A model generated the notes under the pieces. It had not been told where the DNA came from and did no database searches. It saw only the letters and a list, made by a program, of their open reading frames with translations. Below, piece after piece: positions 22,908-35,258 of a stretch of 64,000 nt of DNA. Location of the stretch: NCBI RefSeq assembly GCF_000400465.1, contig NW_008806274.1:434001-498000 (forward strand), written 5' to 3'. The position numbers were made by a program, and so were the translations under genes. Source of the DNA: Wallemia ichthyophaga EXF-994 (Eukaryota; Basidiomycota; Wallemiomycetes; Wallemiales; Wallemiaceae). The first letter of the stretch is position 1; the number at the start of each line of letters is the position of its first letter.

Positions 22908-24526
22908 ATGAAACTGTATGCAATCACCACTCTAATCCCGTATAAACCACTCACAATTTGCGCAGCATAGACAAGTCGCAATCACACTCAGAAGATGGCA
23001 CTGGGGGCACTCAGGCAGAGCCACAGCAAATCCAGCCATACAGCCAAGGTTTCTGGTCTCCACTTTTGAAGCAGCAACGAGCCATGTACTTCAAAATCCT
23101 CGCCGCGTCAGTTTCACTAACTACGATCGCAATCTGGGGCTTCCTTACGGTTTACTGGGCAAGCATAGCACATGAGACGGGAAGACTCGTGCAAATCAAT
23201 GCGGTATTTGTGAATCGTGATATCGCGAACGGTGTGAATGGCACTCTCGGAAACACCGTGCGCGAGACAGTATTTCAATCTCTAAATCAAACGCATCATT
23301 TGGGATGGACGGAAGAACCTTCGTCTAAAGTGCCCACCAGAGCCTCCATAGAACAAGCACTAGTCGAGGATGAATGGGCGTGGGTTTTCCTTGTTGTGGG
23401 GGAAAACGCGACACAAAACCTGACAATAGCACGTGAGAATGGAATTAGCACTTACAATCCAAGAGACGCTATTACAATATACTACAATCAGGCACGTAAT
23501 GAACTGGCGTCAGGAAAGATATTGCCTATTGCTCAACAAATAGCCCAACAATCCAGCCAGCAAGCTAGTGTACAGACGCTTGAACAGTATCTCACACAGC
23601 AGAGCGGTAATGCTACTGCTATGGCTAATCTCGCAACTGCACCTCAAACTGCCGGGAATGCCTTCGGAATAACAACAGTCGATTTCAGACCATTCGACCA
23701 AGCAGTAGCTAGCGCTGTTGTTCTCGTTGGTCTTATCTACCTTACTCTGCTGGCTTTTATACAGACAATGGCGTGAGTAGGGATTTTCACAATTTTTTAG
23801 TAGCTTACTTGCGCAGAAACTTTGGTGCTAGACCAATAATGGAAAAGTATCTCAAGCTCAGCTCCTACATTGGAATGAGGCGGGTTCTAGTTCCTTTCTG
23901 GATAATACCAAACTCACTCATTACAGAATTCTTGTTCCCCTTTGTCTCTATGTCGTAATTGCGTTACTGTTTACGATGCTCAACTTGCCATGGGATGTGC
24001 ATTTTGATGCACACTTCAGTAATACTGCAAAGGGTTTCTTCTGCACGTATGCACTGTTCCTGGTTGGAATGTCAGCGCTTGGTAAGTGTTTTTTTTAGCT
24101 TAGCACGCAACGGAAATACTTAGAAAGCTATAGGACTTGCCACTGAGGTTATTATTACAGTAGTCGGGCCCAAATTCATGCCTTATGCACTCGTTGCACT
24201 CATCATCGCTAATGTCTCGGTCGCAGCTGTTCCTCCAGACTTACAGGTATGGTTTTTCAAATATTATCCCGCGATGTTAGTGCATTCTATCACTCTACTT
24301 TCTGCTTATAACGCCACACACTAGGGTCTACTATCACCTTAATAGAGGTGTGCGATGCATCATATTCAACATCAAGAACGAGCTCGGTTTGAACTTTGGT
24401 GTCTGCTTGGCTTGGGTAGTCTTTAGCGTATGCACACTTTCAGGCTTCACTGCTCTATTTAGACATTTGGATATCAAGAAGGCGAAGAAGGAGGCCGAAG
24501 AACAACAGGGAGAACACAAGGCCTGA
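22908..24526 (+). CDS. SNG1-like (DUF3533) membrane protein, copy 1
   Basis: Six exons: 22908-22915, 22966-23772, 23817-23879, 23927-24081, 24134-24275 and 24325-24526, giving 458 residues. One hydrophobic segment near residues 45-65 (ILAASVSLTTIAIWGFLTVYWA) is followed by a soluble domain of about 190 residues (QINAVFVNRDIANGVNGTLGNT..., ATQNLTIARENGISTYNPRDAITIYYNQARNE). Several membrane helices and a charged tail complete it. This is the layout of yeast Sng1, a plasma-membrane protein linked to nitrosoguanidine resistance and membrane lipid asymmetry; the molecular role is unknown. All exon lengths equal those of copy 2. The intron at 23880-23926 starts with GC, where copy 2 has GT. Blocks are nearly identical to copy 2. 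Confidence 0.87.
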
Positions 24527-25076
24527 GGAAGCGCATTTTTAGTCTGCTCACAGATAAAATGACTCAAATTTCTATTCTTACATCGCTAAATTATACAAAA
24601 TCCGAAGTTAGATTTTTCTTCAGTCTTATAGGCTACTTTGTTGGATATTATTGTACACTATTAAATATTTTTAATCACTTTCCTTCGCCAAAATAATCAT
24701 TCTACAAACCGAACCAGATAAGAACATTGGTGACCTCAGCAGCGCATTAGCAAGCTGCCTGTCATGAATCTTTGCAGTCTTAGATTGGGTTGTATTTCTA
24801 TTATGTATGAGTTTTTTAGTATGTACGTGATGTCTTAATTTTACGCTATAATGCTTCTTGTACAGCTGCCCCAACTTGTGTGCCAGTAGGCTATGCCCTT
24901 AGCATGCAAAATAAAACAAGATATTCACACAATTTGATCTCTAGAAATTTAAATTTTTTTACCCGTCACTCGCTAATCACTCAGCGATATCGCCGGGAAA
25001 ATCTCTCAAAAGGTCCGAATCGGGTCGACGAGACGAACGAGGTATCATACCATCAATAATAAGATTGATTGAGTGA
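24527..25076. other. Spacer between the SNG1-like twins
   Basis: No gene recognised. AT-rich, with T- and A-runs (for example 24946-24960). It holds the copy 1 3' end and the copy 2 promoter. I see no shared block with the sequence upstream of copy 1 beyond the small first-exon context. Confidence 0.5.
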
Positions 25077-26704
25077 ATGAGAATGTATGCGTAAAGCGCT
25101 ATCTGTTGGGTATCTATCTAATGATTGCCACAGCAACGACGACAACTCGCAACCTCATTCAGAACAGAGCAGCGAAACTATGCCTGCCCAGAAACAACCA
25201 CAGCCATATACGAAAGGTTTCTGGTCACCCGACTTGAAGCCACTGCGAGCCATATATTTCAAAGTACTCGCTTTTTCTGTATTGCTCACTATCATTACGA
25301 TATGGAGCTGTCTGTCCGTCTATTGGGCAAGTGTAGCACATGAGACGGGAAGACTCGTGCAAATCAATGCGGTATTTGTGAATCGTGATATCGCGAACGG
25401 TGTGAATGGCACTCTCGGAAACACCGTGCGCGAAACGGTATTTCAATCTCTAAATCAAACGCATCATTTGGGATGGACGGAAGAACCTTCGTCTAAAGTG
25501 CCCACCAGAGCCTCCATAGAACAAGCACTAGTCGAGGATGAATGGGCGTGGGTTTTCCTTGTTGTGGGGGAAAACGCGACACAAAACCTGACAATAGCAC
25601 GTGAGAATGGAATTAGCACTTACAATCCAAGAGACGCTATTACAATATACTATAATCAGGCACGTAACGAGCAGGCTTCAGGAAAGGTTTTACCGATGGC
25701 ACAACAGCTAGCTCAGCAAGGCAGCCAACAAGCCAGCGCACAAATGCTGGGTCAATATCTTACACAGCAGGGTAGTAATGCTACTGCTATGGCTAATCTC
25801 GCAGCTGCACCTCAAACTGCCTCCAATGCTTTCGGAATCAGCACCGTCAATTTTAGACCGTTCAACCAGCCAGTGGCTAGCGCTGTTACTCTTGTCGGTC
25901 TCATTTACCTCACTATTTTGGCTTTTATACAGACAATGGCGTGAGTGTGGCTATTTTACTGATGTTTCAGTAGCTTACTCTGAACAGGCATTCCGCAGTG
26001 AGGCCACTATTGGAAAAGCACCTCACGCTAAGCTCTTACATTGGAATGAGGTGGGCTTTAGTTCTTAAGTAGACAACTACCAAACTCACATACTCCCTCC
26101 AAAGAATTCTCGTCCCCCTTTGTCTCTATGTCGTTATCTCACTACTCTTTGCGATGTTAAACTTGCCTTGGGATTTGCATTGGGATGCGCACTTCAGCAA
26201 TACTGCAAAAGGTTTCTTCTGCACGTATGCACTGTTCCTGGTTGGAATGTCAGCGCTGGGTAGGTGTTTTTAGCTTAGCGCATAACGGAAATACTCAAAA
26301 GCTATAGGACTTGCCACTGAGGCTATTATTACGGTCATTGGACCTAAATTTATGGCGTATGCCCTCGTTGCGCTCATCATTTCAAACGTCTCCGTCGCAG
26401 CGATCCCTGTGGACTTGCAGGTGTGGTTTTTCAAATACTACCCGGCAATGTGGGTTATCTATCTTCAACTTTACTTACCTTAACCTTTCTCACAATATAC
26501 AGGGTGTACTATCACATCAACAGAGGCATCCGCTGCATTATATTCAATACCAAGAACGAGCTCGGTTTGAACTTTGGTGTCTGCTTGGCTTGGGTAGTCT
26601 TTAGCGTATGCACACTTTCAGGCTTCACTGCTCTATTTAGACATTTGGATATCAAGAAGGCGAAGAAGGAGGCCGAAGAACAACAAGGAGAACACAAGGC
26701 ATAA
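25077..26704 (+). CDS. SNG1-like (DUF3533) membrane protein, copy 2
   Basis: Exons 25077-25084, 25134-25940, 25988-26050, 26105-26259, 26308-26449 and 26503-26704, 458 residues. Each exon is exactly as long as the matching exon of copy 1. The N-terminal 35 residues differ from copy 1 (MRINDDNSQPHSEQ against MKLIDKSQSHSEDG), and so does much of residues 175-270. The block encoding ETGRLVQINAVFVNRDIANG through YNPRDAITIYYNQARNE is almost the same in DNA, and so is the last exon. Topology and family are as for copy 1. It converges on FAP1, with 178 bp between stop codons. Confidence 0.87.
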
Positions 26705-26882
26705 GGTTGTGCATATATATGTGCTCTATACAACTGTATATCGAAGAGGATCTTCTTTATCACTACCTTTCTAGCATCTATACACATTTTGGATTAGAAG
26801 TTTTACCGCTACCATGCTACTTTTTGTATATTTATAAATGTCTATCTATATTAATAAATACTTTAATTTATTGCAAGTTACA

Positions 26883-29687
26883 TTAGCTAATCTCCTCCCA
26901 ATCGTCTGACTGTTGTGCGGTAGACACACCGCTTCCTTGTCTCGATAATTGCGGTGTTGGTGTCGCAGAAGATGTAGCACTCTTGCGGAATTCAACAACC
27001 CCACTATTTTTTTGCTTGGATTCATCGACGACGGCAGTAATGAGCTGAGAAGGTAAGTGTGAGCCTATCTTGCGCCTGACAGTAAGTAAGTCTTGGAACA
27101 CTTCGCTGTCGAATCCATAAGCATCGGCGTAGGATAAACAGAACTGTGTTCTAGACTTGTTCATCAGAGGTAGTTGGAGTGCTCTATCCTGTGAATCGAG
27201 GAATTCATTGAATGCTTTCTGGATGCCACTAACGAAACCATAATTAATATGAGTAAACTGCAGCATTTCACTTGTGTAATTTGTGTCATGCTTGCGTTTG
27301 TATGTGTCATTGATGCCTAATGCTCTCGCCAGTCTTGAATTACGCTCAGCAGTAACGCAACTGTTCTTGCATTCTAAGTAATCATCCTGTTTGCTATGTG
27401 GCGTACATTCCGATGCACCACAGCAAACTTTAGCCTTCTGCGTCCCGCATTTGCAGGTGACCGTGACGGCAGCCTGACATGAAACTGACTCGTCGCAAGG
27501 AGATGTACCGTGGCATGTGGATGTATCGATATGTGCACAGATTGACCTTAATCTTCCACAAACACTTTGACATTTCTCCAATCCGCTCCTGCATTCACCT
27601 GTATGGCACGGCTTTTTGCATTTGTGGCCACAGTCCAACACCTTATCGCAGACCCGTCCGCATCTCACCGTCTCCTGGGAGCAACGAACATTAGGGATTT
27701 TAGATCTACCGCATTGGCACGTGCGGGTGGTAAGGAATGGACATGGGGGACAACCCACATCATCGCCGTGGCAGGTATGCGCTGGACGTGGATGACCGCA
27801 GGATGAAGGAGGTCTATTGCAAGGATAAGAACAATGCACTTGCATACCACATGGTATTGGTGGTTCCAGTGTAGTACTACCGCATGAGCACGTAAGTTCG
27901 TCAAACGAGGCATTCAAACACGGTCCGCATTTCCCTTTGTGATCTGGCTCCATGCATTTATGTCTTCCGCATGACAGAGTCTTGCCGCAGATGATCTCAC
28001 ATGTGTGCCACATCTGCATCACTTCATCGGGGACTGCCACGTGAGAATCCAGAACTGCTTTGCGTTTTCCACGTCTGTCTTCAAATTCACGAAGTGGGCA
28101 GCACCGTTTGAGACACTCGTGCTTGCCGCACAGACGGAGTGAGTGACAGACACGCTCACAGAGTACTTGGTCACCTTCATGTTGCACTTCGTGACACTTG
28201 CGTGTTACTTTTGACGCACCACAGCGACAGATTGTCGTCATATCTACTTGGCATGGCGGACAATCTCCAGTGTGACATTGTCTAAACTTATGTTAGATAA
28301 GTATTGAAATTTTAAGGAACTCACGCTTTACACGCATGGTTGCAAGTTCTTTGCTGCTTTCCGCACATTCTGCCACATGAAGCTATGGATTCTTGACAAC
28401 TCTTCCTGGCACCGTCTGGCAGATCCTTTAGCGGGTGCTTTCCGCATGGACAGTGCGTGATGACTGAGGGAGACAATGGACAGGTGAGAGATTGACGAGA
28501 TGGTGGGTGACATAGCTAAGAAATAGTCAGAAAGGCGAAAGACTATAAAGCTTTATGAAATTCTCACCTGCTGACACTGGTGGACGTTGCAATCATAAAA
28601 CTCTCCACAAACATTCGAGCACTCCCACAATGCAATGTAGAACTCGTCCTTGCTGTAACACGACTGTTTGCCAAGATATCCACGGGTACCGCAAGGCTTT
28701 ACAGAGCTCTCCTTGCCGCAGTAGCACTTGCTCTTTTCTACCTCGAGACACGGCGAGCAAGGACCAGGATGGCAAGGTGCTTTACAGCTATGTTGACCGC
28801 AATCAAGGGCCTTTCCACATACATTCGCACATGACATAGCAAGAACTTTACCGCTTTCAGGATTTCTTGTCGCATAAGAACACTTGATTGGTGTAGAAGT
28901 CTTGTTGCAGTGACATTTCACGTAAATTGGAGTCTGGCAGTCCATACAGGGACCAGGATGACAAGGAAGTGGACAAGGATGCTTGCAGTGCAGTCTTCTC
29001 TGGGAACAAGATTGACCGCATGAGTGAGGGACTGCCAATTTTCCCGGTTTTGGGTCGCGCTGTCTTCTGCAGAAACAGCGATATTCGCGAGGTATTTTTG
29101 TAGACTTGGTTTGGCATCCTGGACATCTCCAGTGCTTTGCCTCGCCTTCTTTGAACGGTTGGTTGTAAGACGCCCTTGCCCATTCCGATATACATTTCAA
29201 GTGGTAGACGTTGAAGCAAGTATTGCACGAGTGTGTTTTCTGATTGAATTCCGTCAGTTACGAGTTGGAGAGTAGGCGCACAACTCACATCGTATGTCTT
29301 TACAACCTCGAAGCAAATCAAGCACTCCACCTTCCCGGTTTTCAATTCGCGTTCTAGGCGTGTGCGAAGATCCTCTTCACCGGTTGTTTCTACGATTGGG
29401 ATTGGCAGTGGCGATTGAGATTCCGAGTTGAACTGCGTGAGCGAGCCGTTAAAGCGACGATTTGGCTTTGAATTGCGCGTCTGCTTGGATTTATCTGGCT
29501 GATTGGAGTTTGTGCTCGTCTCACCGTTTGTCGGTGGCGTTGTTTGCGTTGCTTGCGTTTCTTGCGCTGTTTGTTTAGTAATATGAGCCTTTTGATTGCC
29601 ACGATTTCTGCCTCCTCTACCGCGACCTCTTCTGCCTCTTGAAGATGCCTGCGGGCGGCTGCTATCGCTGTTTTGTGGTATATCCAT
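26883..29687 (-). CDS. FAP1: NF-X1-type zinc-finger protein Fap1
   Basis: Exons 29687-29289, 29239-28568, 28515-28325 and 28281-26883 give 886 residues. An RG-rich N-terminus (SSRGRRGRGRGGRNRGN) is followed by a RING-variant finger: ECLICFEVVKTYDKTHSCNTC, then FNVYHLKC, and later HWRCPGC. An array of NF-X1 Cys/His repeats then runs to about residue 690 (for example CGKALDCGQHSCKAPCHPGPC, CGRHKCMEPDHKGKCGPC, CDKVLDCGHKCKKPCHTGEC). The tail is probably an R3H-like region followed by a disordered end. In yeast Fap1 binds Fpr1 and competes with rapamycin; in animals NFX1 proteins bind nucleic acid and have E3 ligase features. Which applies here cannot be told from sequence. Confidence 0.93.
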
Positions 29688-29949
29688 CGCAGAGATGGTG
29701 GACGAAGGAGGGAGAGAGTGAAAGAGATAAATAGTTCCAAAGATCCAGAGAAAAGGAAACTGTGTGCATAAAGCGGGCGCTGAAGGTCTTATAAGTCTTT
29801 GTTTGCTGTTTTCTCAGTTTGACAGTTTGATGGACTGGATTTGTGTATACGCCATGGCTAGTACGTGCAGGTATAAAATCATGAAATTTACACGTAATGT
29901 TTTGGCTTTCATTCTTCGATCACCACTCCACACCTTCTTACAAACAGTC

Positions 29950-30946
29950 ATGGCTTCCGTAGCAGAAGCAACGTATAGAAAGCGCCTCGAGAAGAAAGAA
30001 GAAGCGGTGAAATCGGAGTGCAAACTCAGTGGAGATCCTCCGCCATCTCCTCCACTTTTACAACGTGTATTAGATGCTCTGCGACCATTCCTTATTATAG
30101 CAATGATGATTATCAAGGGATTTCCAGCAGCTATCTTCTTCCAAATGACCCATCCATCTATCCACCTCTTTAATCCATTCAGATGGATCAGATTGGTACA
30201 GGAATGTGGTTTCGCCAAGATCTTAGCATTCGGGGATGTGATATGGCGTGGATACAAGCAGCCACTGGTAGAGCAAGCGAGTGGTAAAGTTCTTGAAATA
30301 GGCGCTGGTACCGGCGAGAATTTGAAATATTACAAGAATGATAACGTGAGCATGACGTGTGTCTTTCTAACCCTGCCGGCTTACAAACAAAGATTGAGAC
30401 ACTCTACGCACTCGAACCTGAGCAAGCATTGAGTAAAATTCTAGCTGAAAATATCGTCAAGAACGGTTTCGCTGATAAGTCACTCCTCATTCCCGTTGGA
30501 ATCGACGACAGGAACAAGTTGAGCACTTACGGTGTTGCTGAGAATACCTTCGATACCATCGTCTTAGTGCAGGTCTGCTGCTCACTTCCAAACGCATCGG
30601 CTCATTTCAAATACCTCCAATCTTTACTCAAACCTGGTGGTAAATTGATCATGTTCGAGCACGTCGCATCTGCAGACCCTATTACGCGTCTTCTTCAAGA
30701 CCTGTACACCTTTGCTTTCTGGAAAAGAGCAGCTCTTGGTTGTGAGGTAGGCCTTATAATTACTAATAACGAAAACATTCTGACAACGCCTAGCTCAATC
30801 GCCCATCTGGATTGTGGATGAAAGAAATCGGAGGCTGGGATAAAGTCAGTCTGCTCAGACCAGAAATTGAAACGTCTGGAAGTATCCTTCCACACGACAT
30901 AGGCGTATTCGTTAAGGCATCTTATGCAAGCATGGCACACAACTAA
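29950..30946 (+). CDS. Class I SAM-dependent methyltransferase, membrane-anchored type
   Basis: Exons 29950-30345, 30393-30746 and 30794-30946 give 300 residues. A charged N-terminus and a hydrophobic segment (LRPFLIIAMMIIKGFPAAIFFQM) precede the methyltransferase domain. Motif I is VLEIGAGTGENLKYY. The acidic strand after the intron is IETLYALEPEQALSKIL, and motif post-I/II reads NTFDTIVLVQVCCSLPN, LKPGGKLIMFEHV. This resembles the METTL7-like group of lipid-droplet/ER methyltransferases; the substrate is unknown. ATGs at 29881 and further upstream are in frame. I prefer 29950 because a TATA-like GTATAAAAT lies just before 29881. Confidence 0.82.
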
Positions 30947-31023
30947 TAAGGATATTAGCTAAATGCATATGCTGTAGTACAAAATAATACACGACCCTTT
31001 TTATGATTATCTCCTAAATTCAT

Positions 31024-32058
31024 TCAATTAGTCTCATTATCATGCTTCTCCTCTAGTCCCTCAATGGCACCACTATCGCTGTCGCCCTCCTGCGCCTCCT
31101 CTTCCTCTTTCGCAGCTCTCTCTTTGAGCTTCTTGATGAGCTGCTTGGGTTTGTTGAAAATGCCACCAGTCGCTGCACCACATGCATAACACTTAGGTGT
31201 TTTCTGAAAACGCTTCAACGCCGCGCTTTTTTCAAAGTAGTGTCCACATTTAGTTACGACGGGATCGACGAAAGGCTCACGCGTAATCAGGCATGCAAAT
31301 GGCATGTCCTCGTCTTCGCTTTCGTCACTATCATCTTCAAAAGCAGCAGCACCAGATTTTTGCGCCTGCATCTTATTCCAAGCCTGGTCAAGTTGCCAAC
31401 CAGCCATGTAATCCGAACGATCGTGGAGGAACTAAAAAGTGTCAGCTTCATAAATCCAGTATAATACACAACGCACCTTGCAAGTATCACCAAATCCACA
31501 CCATCCCGTCTCTTTGTAGTCCTTGCATACATCTGGTTGGAAGTCGGTGATAGTGATCTGACGAATGTTGGTAGGTGCGCGAACAGGCCCAGCCTTAAAC
31601 TTATCAGACTGTGCGCTATCAGGCTTTTTCTTGATATGGGAGGTGTAAGATTGGAGACCTTTGTAGAGACCGTCGTCTTCCAAATCATTAGCGTCGACTT
31701 CATCGCCCTCTTTGTATTTCTTCAACTGAGGGCCATCAATAGTTTCAGCGTCTGTATCGACGACTGCTGTATTTCTATTCATAGTGTTGTCCGAGGAATT
31801 GGTGGCAGACCAGGCAACATCTACAACACCGCCGCCACTCTCATCGTCTTCAACATGAGAGACATCTATATTTCGCTTTCTTGCTGCTCCTTGCTTATGC
31901 GATTCAGCTTTGGCTTGTGTAACCGATCTGCGATCCTTAACCGTAGCCACTGATGACTTCTCCACTTCCTCTGAGCTCTCCTTTGGTGGGCTCTTTTGCC
32001 GCAGTCCTGTTGGCCTTCCCTTGCGCGATGGCTTCTTGAAAGTGACTGCGTCTGTCAT
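31024..32058 (-). CDS. CWC24: Spliceosome-associated Cwc24 (RNF113A)
   Basis: Exons 32058-31477 and 31431-31024 give 329 residues. After a basic, disordered N-terminus there is a CCCH zinc finger ([22 protein letters not shown]) that spans the intron. A RING domain follows (CLITREPFVDPVVTKCGHYFEKSAALKRF, then CYACG). The order CCCH then RING with WQLDQAWN between them is diagnostic. Cwc24 acts at the first transesterification step with the NineTeen complex, near the 5' splice site. The gene lies 87 bp downstream of BUD6 on the same strand. Confidence 0.95.
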
Positions 32059-32145
32059 ATCGATGTTGGAAGAAGGCGTCGAAAGATCTAAACACTCATA
32101 ATTTAGATATCAATAGCAATTACTCAATTATTACAATAGCTCTGC

Positions 32146-35100
32146 CTACCGCAGATCATTTTCGTCGCGTGTATATGCAATCAGTGACTCCTCATCGTCA
32201 TCGTCATTCTTGTCGATCGTCGAAGTGTCGTCTGAAGTATCTTGTAACTCCTTGTCTTTGTCTTTGTATTTAGGCTGAGGAGTGCTTGCAGCGCTATTAA
32301 TCTTGTGGTCCTCGTAAGCCTCTTCAAAACGCTGCTCCTCTTGCTGCTGTTGGTCGTGCGCAAGATACCCTTCGTAACCCTCTTCATACTCCACTTCCTC
32401 CTCAGGCTTGAACATGTTGTGCAACGTCATATCATCCTTTTTCCTCCTCACTCTCTCAATCTCTCCAAATCCTCCAGTCCTCTTAAGGCTCTTCTTGTCA
32501 ACGAAATCGACCAACTCGTTTGCAAATTCAGCATCTCGTCCACTCTGTTTAGCAGCCTCGATTTCCTTCTCGCGTTGGCGCTCGGCTGCCTCGATGGCCT
32601 TTAGACGTTTCTCAGGATCGTTCTGGCGATTCCTTATTTCAAGCAGCACAGTATCGAGACTCTGCGTCGGGTCACTCGACGTCTCTATCTCTGGTACTAC
32701 TCGCTTGGCAGGTTGTGCAGAGCGGATAGTGGCAACTTGTTCGACTTGCTGAAACACAGTCAACGACGCTGCATGATCGTCTTTCAAGTCCGCCAGCAGC
32801 TTTTCTTGATGATTCAGGAATCCCTGCTCGTCGACTATATTCTGCAACTCTTCCGCCCACGTTTTCTTCCACATTGGTTTCACAGTCTCGACCTGTTTGA
32901 AAATGTGAGTAAGATGGACAAACAATTATCATGCGATGCCCACCTGTTGGTCAAGCGCCTCCAATTCATCTCTAATTTTCTCAAAGTCATTCTTAAGATT
33001 CTTGAGAATATTTGGACGTGGTTTTGTACGTCTCGCAATTACATCATGTTTGAGGTCATCCACTGTATCCTGAATCTCTTCCATACGTGTCAAAACATCC
33101 TGCGAACGTCCATCCAGTGAAGCTTTGCCGACGTCTATGTATGCCCTCGCTCCTCCTACTTCCGTCTTGGCAAGCTCTCTGACTTTGCTAGTCGATGCTC
33201 TAAGTTCGTTGATCTGGTCTTTTGTTTCATTCATAAAGTCAACATAGATTTGCTTGGTCACTCCAAGATCCCTTCGCACTGCCTGTACATTATCGAATTG
33301 CACCTGAAGATCTCGAATCTTTTTCATCACCTCTGTAGATGGAGTTTCGACGCGTAGCTGTTGTGCTGACTTTTCGTCCGCACTTTGTGGCTGTAAAGCT
33401 TCAGCAACTGCTTTGAATTGCTTGTCGGATGGACGCTGATTCGAAGAAGGCATAGTTGGCAAGCCCAACCCGACACCGTTAGTACTCGCATTAGTATTAG
33501 CGATAGCATTATCATTAGCACCAACAGGTGGTGGAGGAGCTGTTAGCGATGAGAAACGACGCGTGTTCGCAGACAGTGCATTCTTCAAATCCTTCAGCTC
33601 CTGCGATACGGTCGTGATTGACAAATCAAAATGCTGTTTGACCTGATCGAGTGGTTCAATGTTGAGACTCAAGACACTGCTCTCAATCACATCAGCGACA
33701 TTCTCCAGCTCGTAATCTACGTTAGCTTTTGGATCGCGCAGATAGATCAACGGAAAGTCCTCTAATCCTGAAGAATAAGCAAATCTATCGATAAACATCA
33801 TTCTCAAACCAGCCAGTGTGAGTGTCGACTTATCCTCAATTATTGTCTTCTTTGTCTGGTGTCCAATAGTGAGATAGACGCTAATTGGCGATTCATCTAA
33901 ACTGCCATTGTCATCCCCTTCATCTTTTTCAGATACACGTGAAGGCTGGTAGTGCGATTCGACTAAAGATGACTGTGAATCACTATCTCTACTCACTTGA
34001 CGCTTTGCCGAGTCGGGTATCGGTGGAAGAGGAGGTGCGTTGTCGGGTATAAATGGCACACCACTCCCTCTGATACTTGAAAGTCGTCTGCTTGATTTGC
34101 GCTCAGTGCCGCTTTGTGGGTTAGTTGGTATAGGTGTCGCAAGTGACGACATGCCTCCTGATACTGAAGCTGAGGAGGTCATCTTCCCCATCGTATATGA
34201 CGAAAATCGCTTGCTGGCTCGGCGTTCGAGCGGATCCTGTCTCTTGAGCTCCGCGAGGGGGTTGTTAATCTGAGGTGAGTCCTTTGCAATAGGAGACGTC
34301 TGCTCTGGTTCTGGAAGGTTGATCGTAGGTGGTGGTGGTGCAGGTGCAGGTGATGGTGCCGGTGGGGGTGTCTGTTTCATAATCTGTGGTGGTGGTTGAG
34401 TTTTCTTAGCAGGCTGAGATGGTTGATAGGTGTGAGAGGGGTGCTGAGGAGGTGGCTGAGACTGTGGCTGTGGCGGTGGTATCATTGGCTGAGGTGGCGG
34501 GGAGACTAGATTACGGGATGACGTCGTTGAGGAAGACGGACTAAACTCGTCACCTCTAGGAGAAGGTCTAGGGGATGTCATCTGTGCTTGACGACGAGCA
34601 GCTAGCTCAGAGAGTACAGAGTCCCTCGAAGAAGAAGCATGGGATGCGCGTGACAGTCTTGAATTCTCATGTTTTCGCTTCTCCTCAGCGAGATGTCTTC
34701 TCCATTGAGCCTGTTTATCTTTCAAACCTTGCAGAAGATTGATAATGATAGTTCGAATAGGAGGAAGAAAACGATCTAAAACAGCGGGGGAAGCATTCTC
34801 GCTCAACGCGCTCTCTAAATGACGCCGTAGCTGATCGGGGATGTTGATAAGATCAGACATATCAATCTTGACGCTGCCAAAAGCAGCAACGGCTGCATTG
34901 AAATCATTTCCCAATTTCACGTAAACATCGCTAACACCGTTTTCAGACATACGCCCTTGAGCCCAAAGATTGAGAGCTTCGAGGAGTTGCTTTGTAGCCA
35001 CGAGTAAACGCGTTACAGAAGATTCCATGTGAATTACCTAGTATTATAATATTAAGATCTTATATGCGTAATAGAGATATCTCACTCACTGCTGGAGATT

Positions 35101-35212
35101 TGGTCTTACCGCCAGAAGAAGTACGCGCAGGCTTGTTAGGAGATGGCGGCTGAGCGTGCGAATCTGAGTAATTTCTATTGCTGCCCGATTCGCTGCTCCT
35201 AAATTGCTGCAT
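32146..35212 (-). CDS. BUD6: Actin/formin-interacting polarity protein Bud6/Aip3
   Basis: Exons 35212-35090, 35037-32944 and 32892-32146 give 987 residues. The conserved start SSVTRLLVATKQLLEALNLWAQG is followed by a proline-rich middle. The Aip3 core occupies about residues 425-830 (VYLTIGHQTKKTIIEDKSTLTLAGLRMMFIDRF, FPLIYLRDPKANVDYELENV, the coiled coils and VKPMWKKTWAEELQNIVDEQGFLNHQEKLLADL). Bud6 delivers actin monomers to formins at the polarisome. The acidic tail is longer than in yeast. The first exon was found upstream of the proven reading frame; its junction (GCA|GTA) restores the SSVTRLL block in frame. It is head to head with FIP1 (46 bp). Confidence 0.94.
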
Positions 35213-35258
35213 TTTTAAACGTCGTGGTCGTTAGAACGATCCTTGTACCGGAGCAACG

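Noticed and set aside
24334-24567. Antisense reading frame opposite the last exon of SNG1-like copy 1, almost identical to one at 26512-26787
   Set aside because: It is the shadow of the converted, near-identical exon; no independent family, start context or splice signals.
29390-29740. Minus-strand Arg/Gln-rich frame over the FAP1 start
   Set aside because: Alternative frame of the FAP1 RG-rich N-terminal exon.
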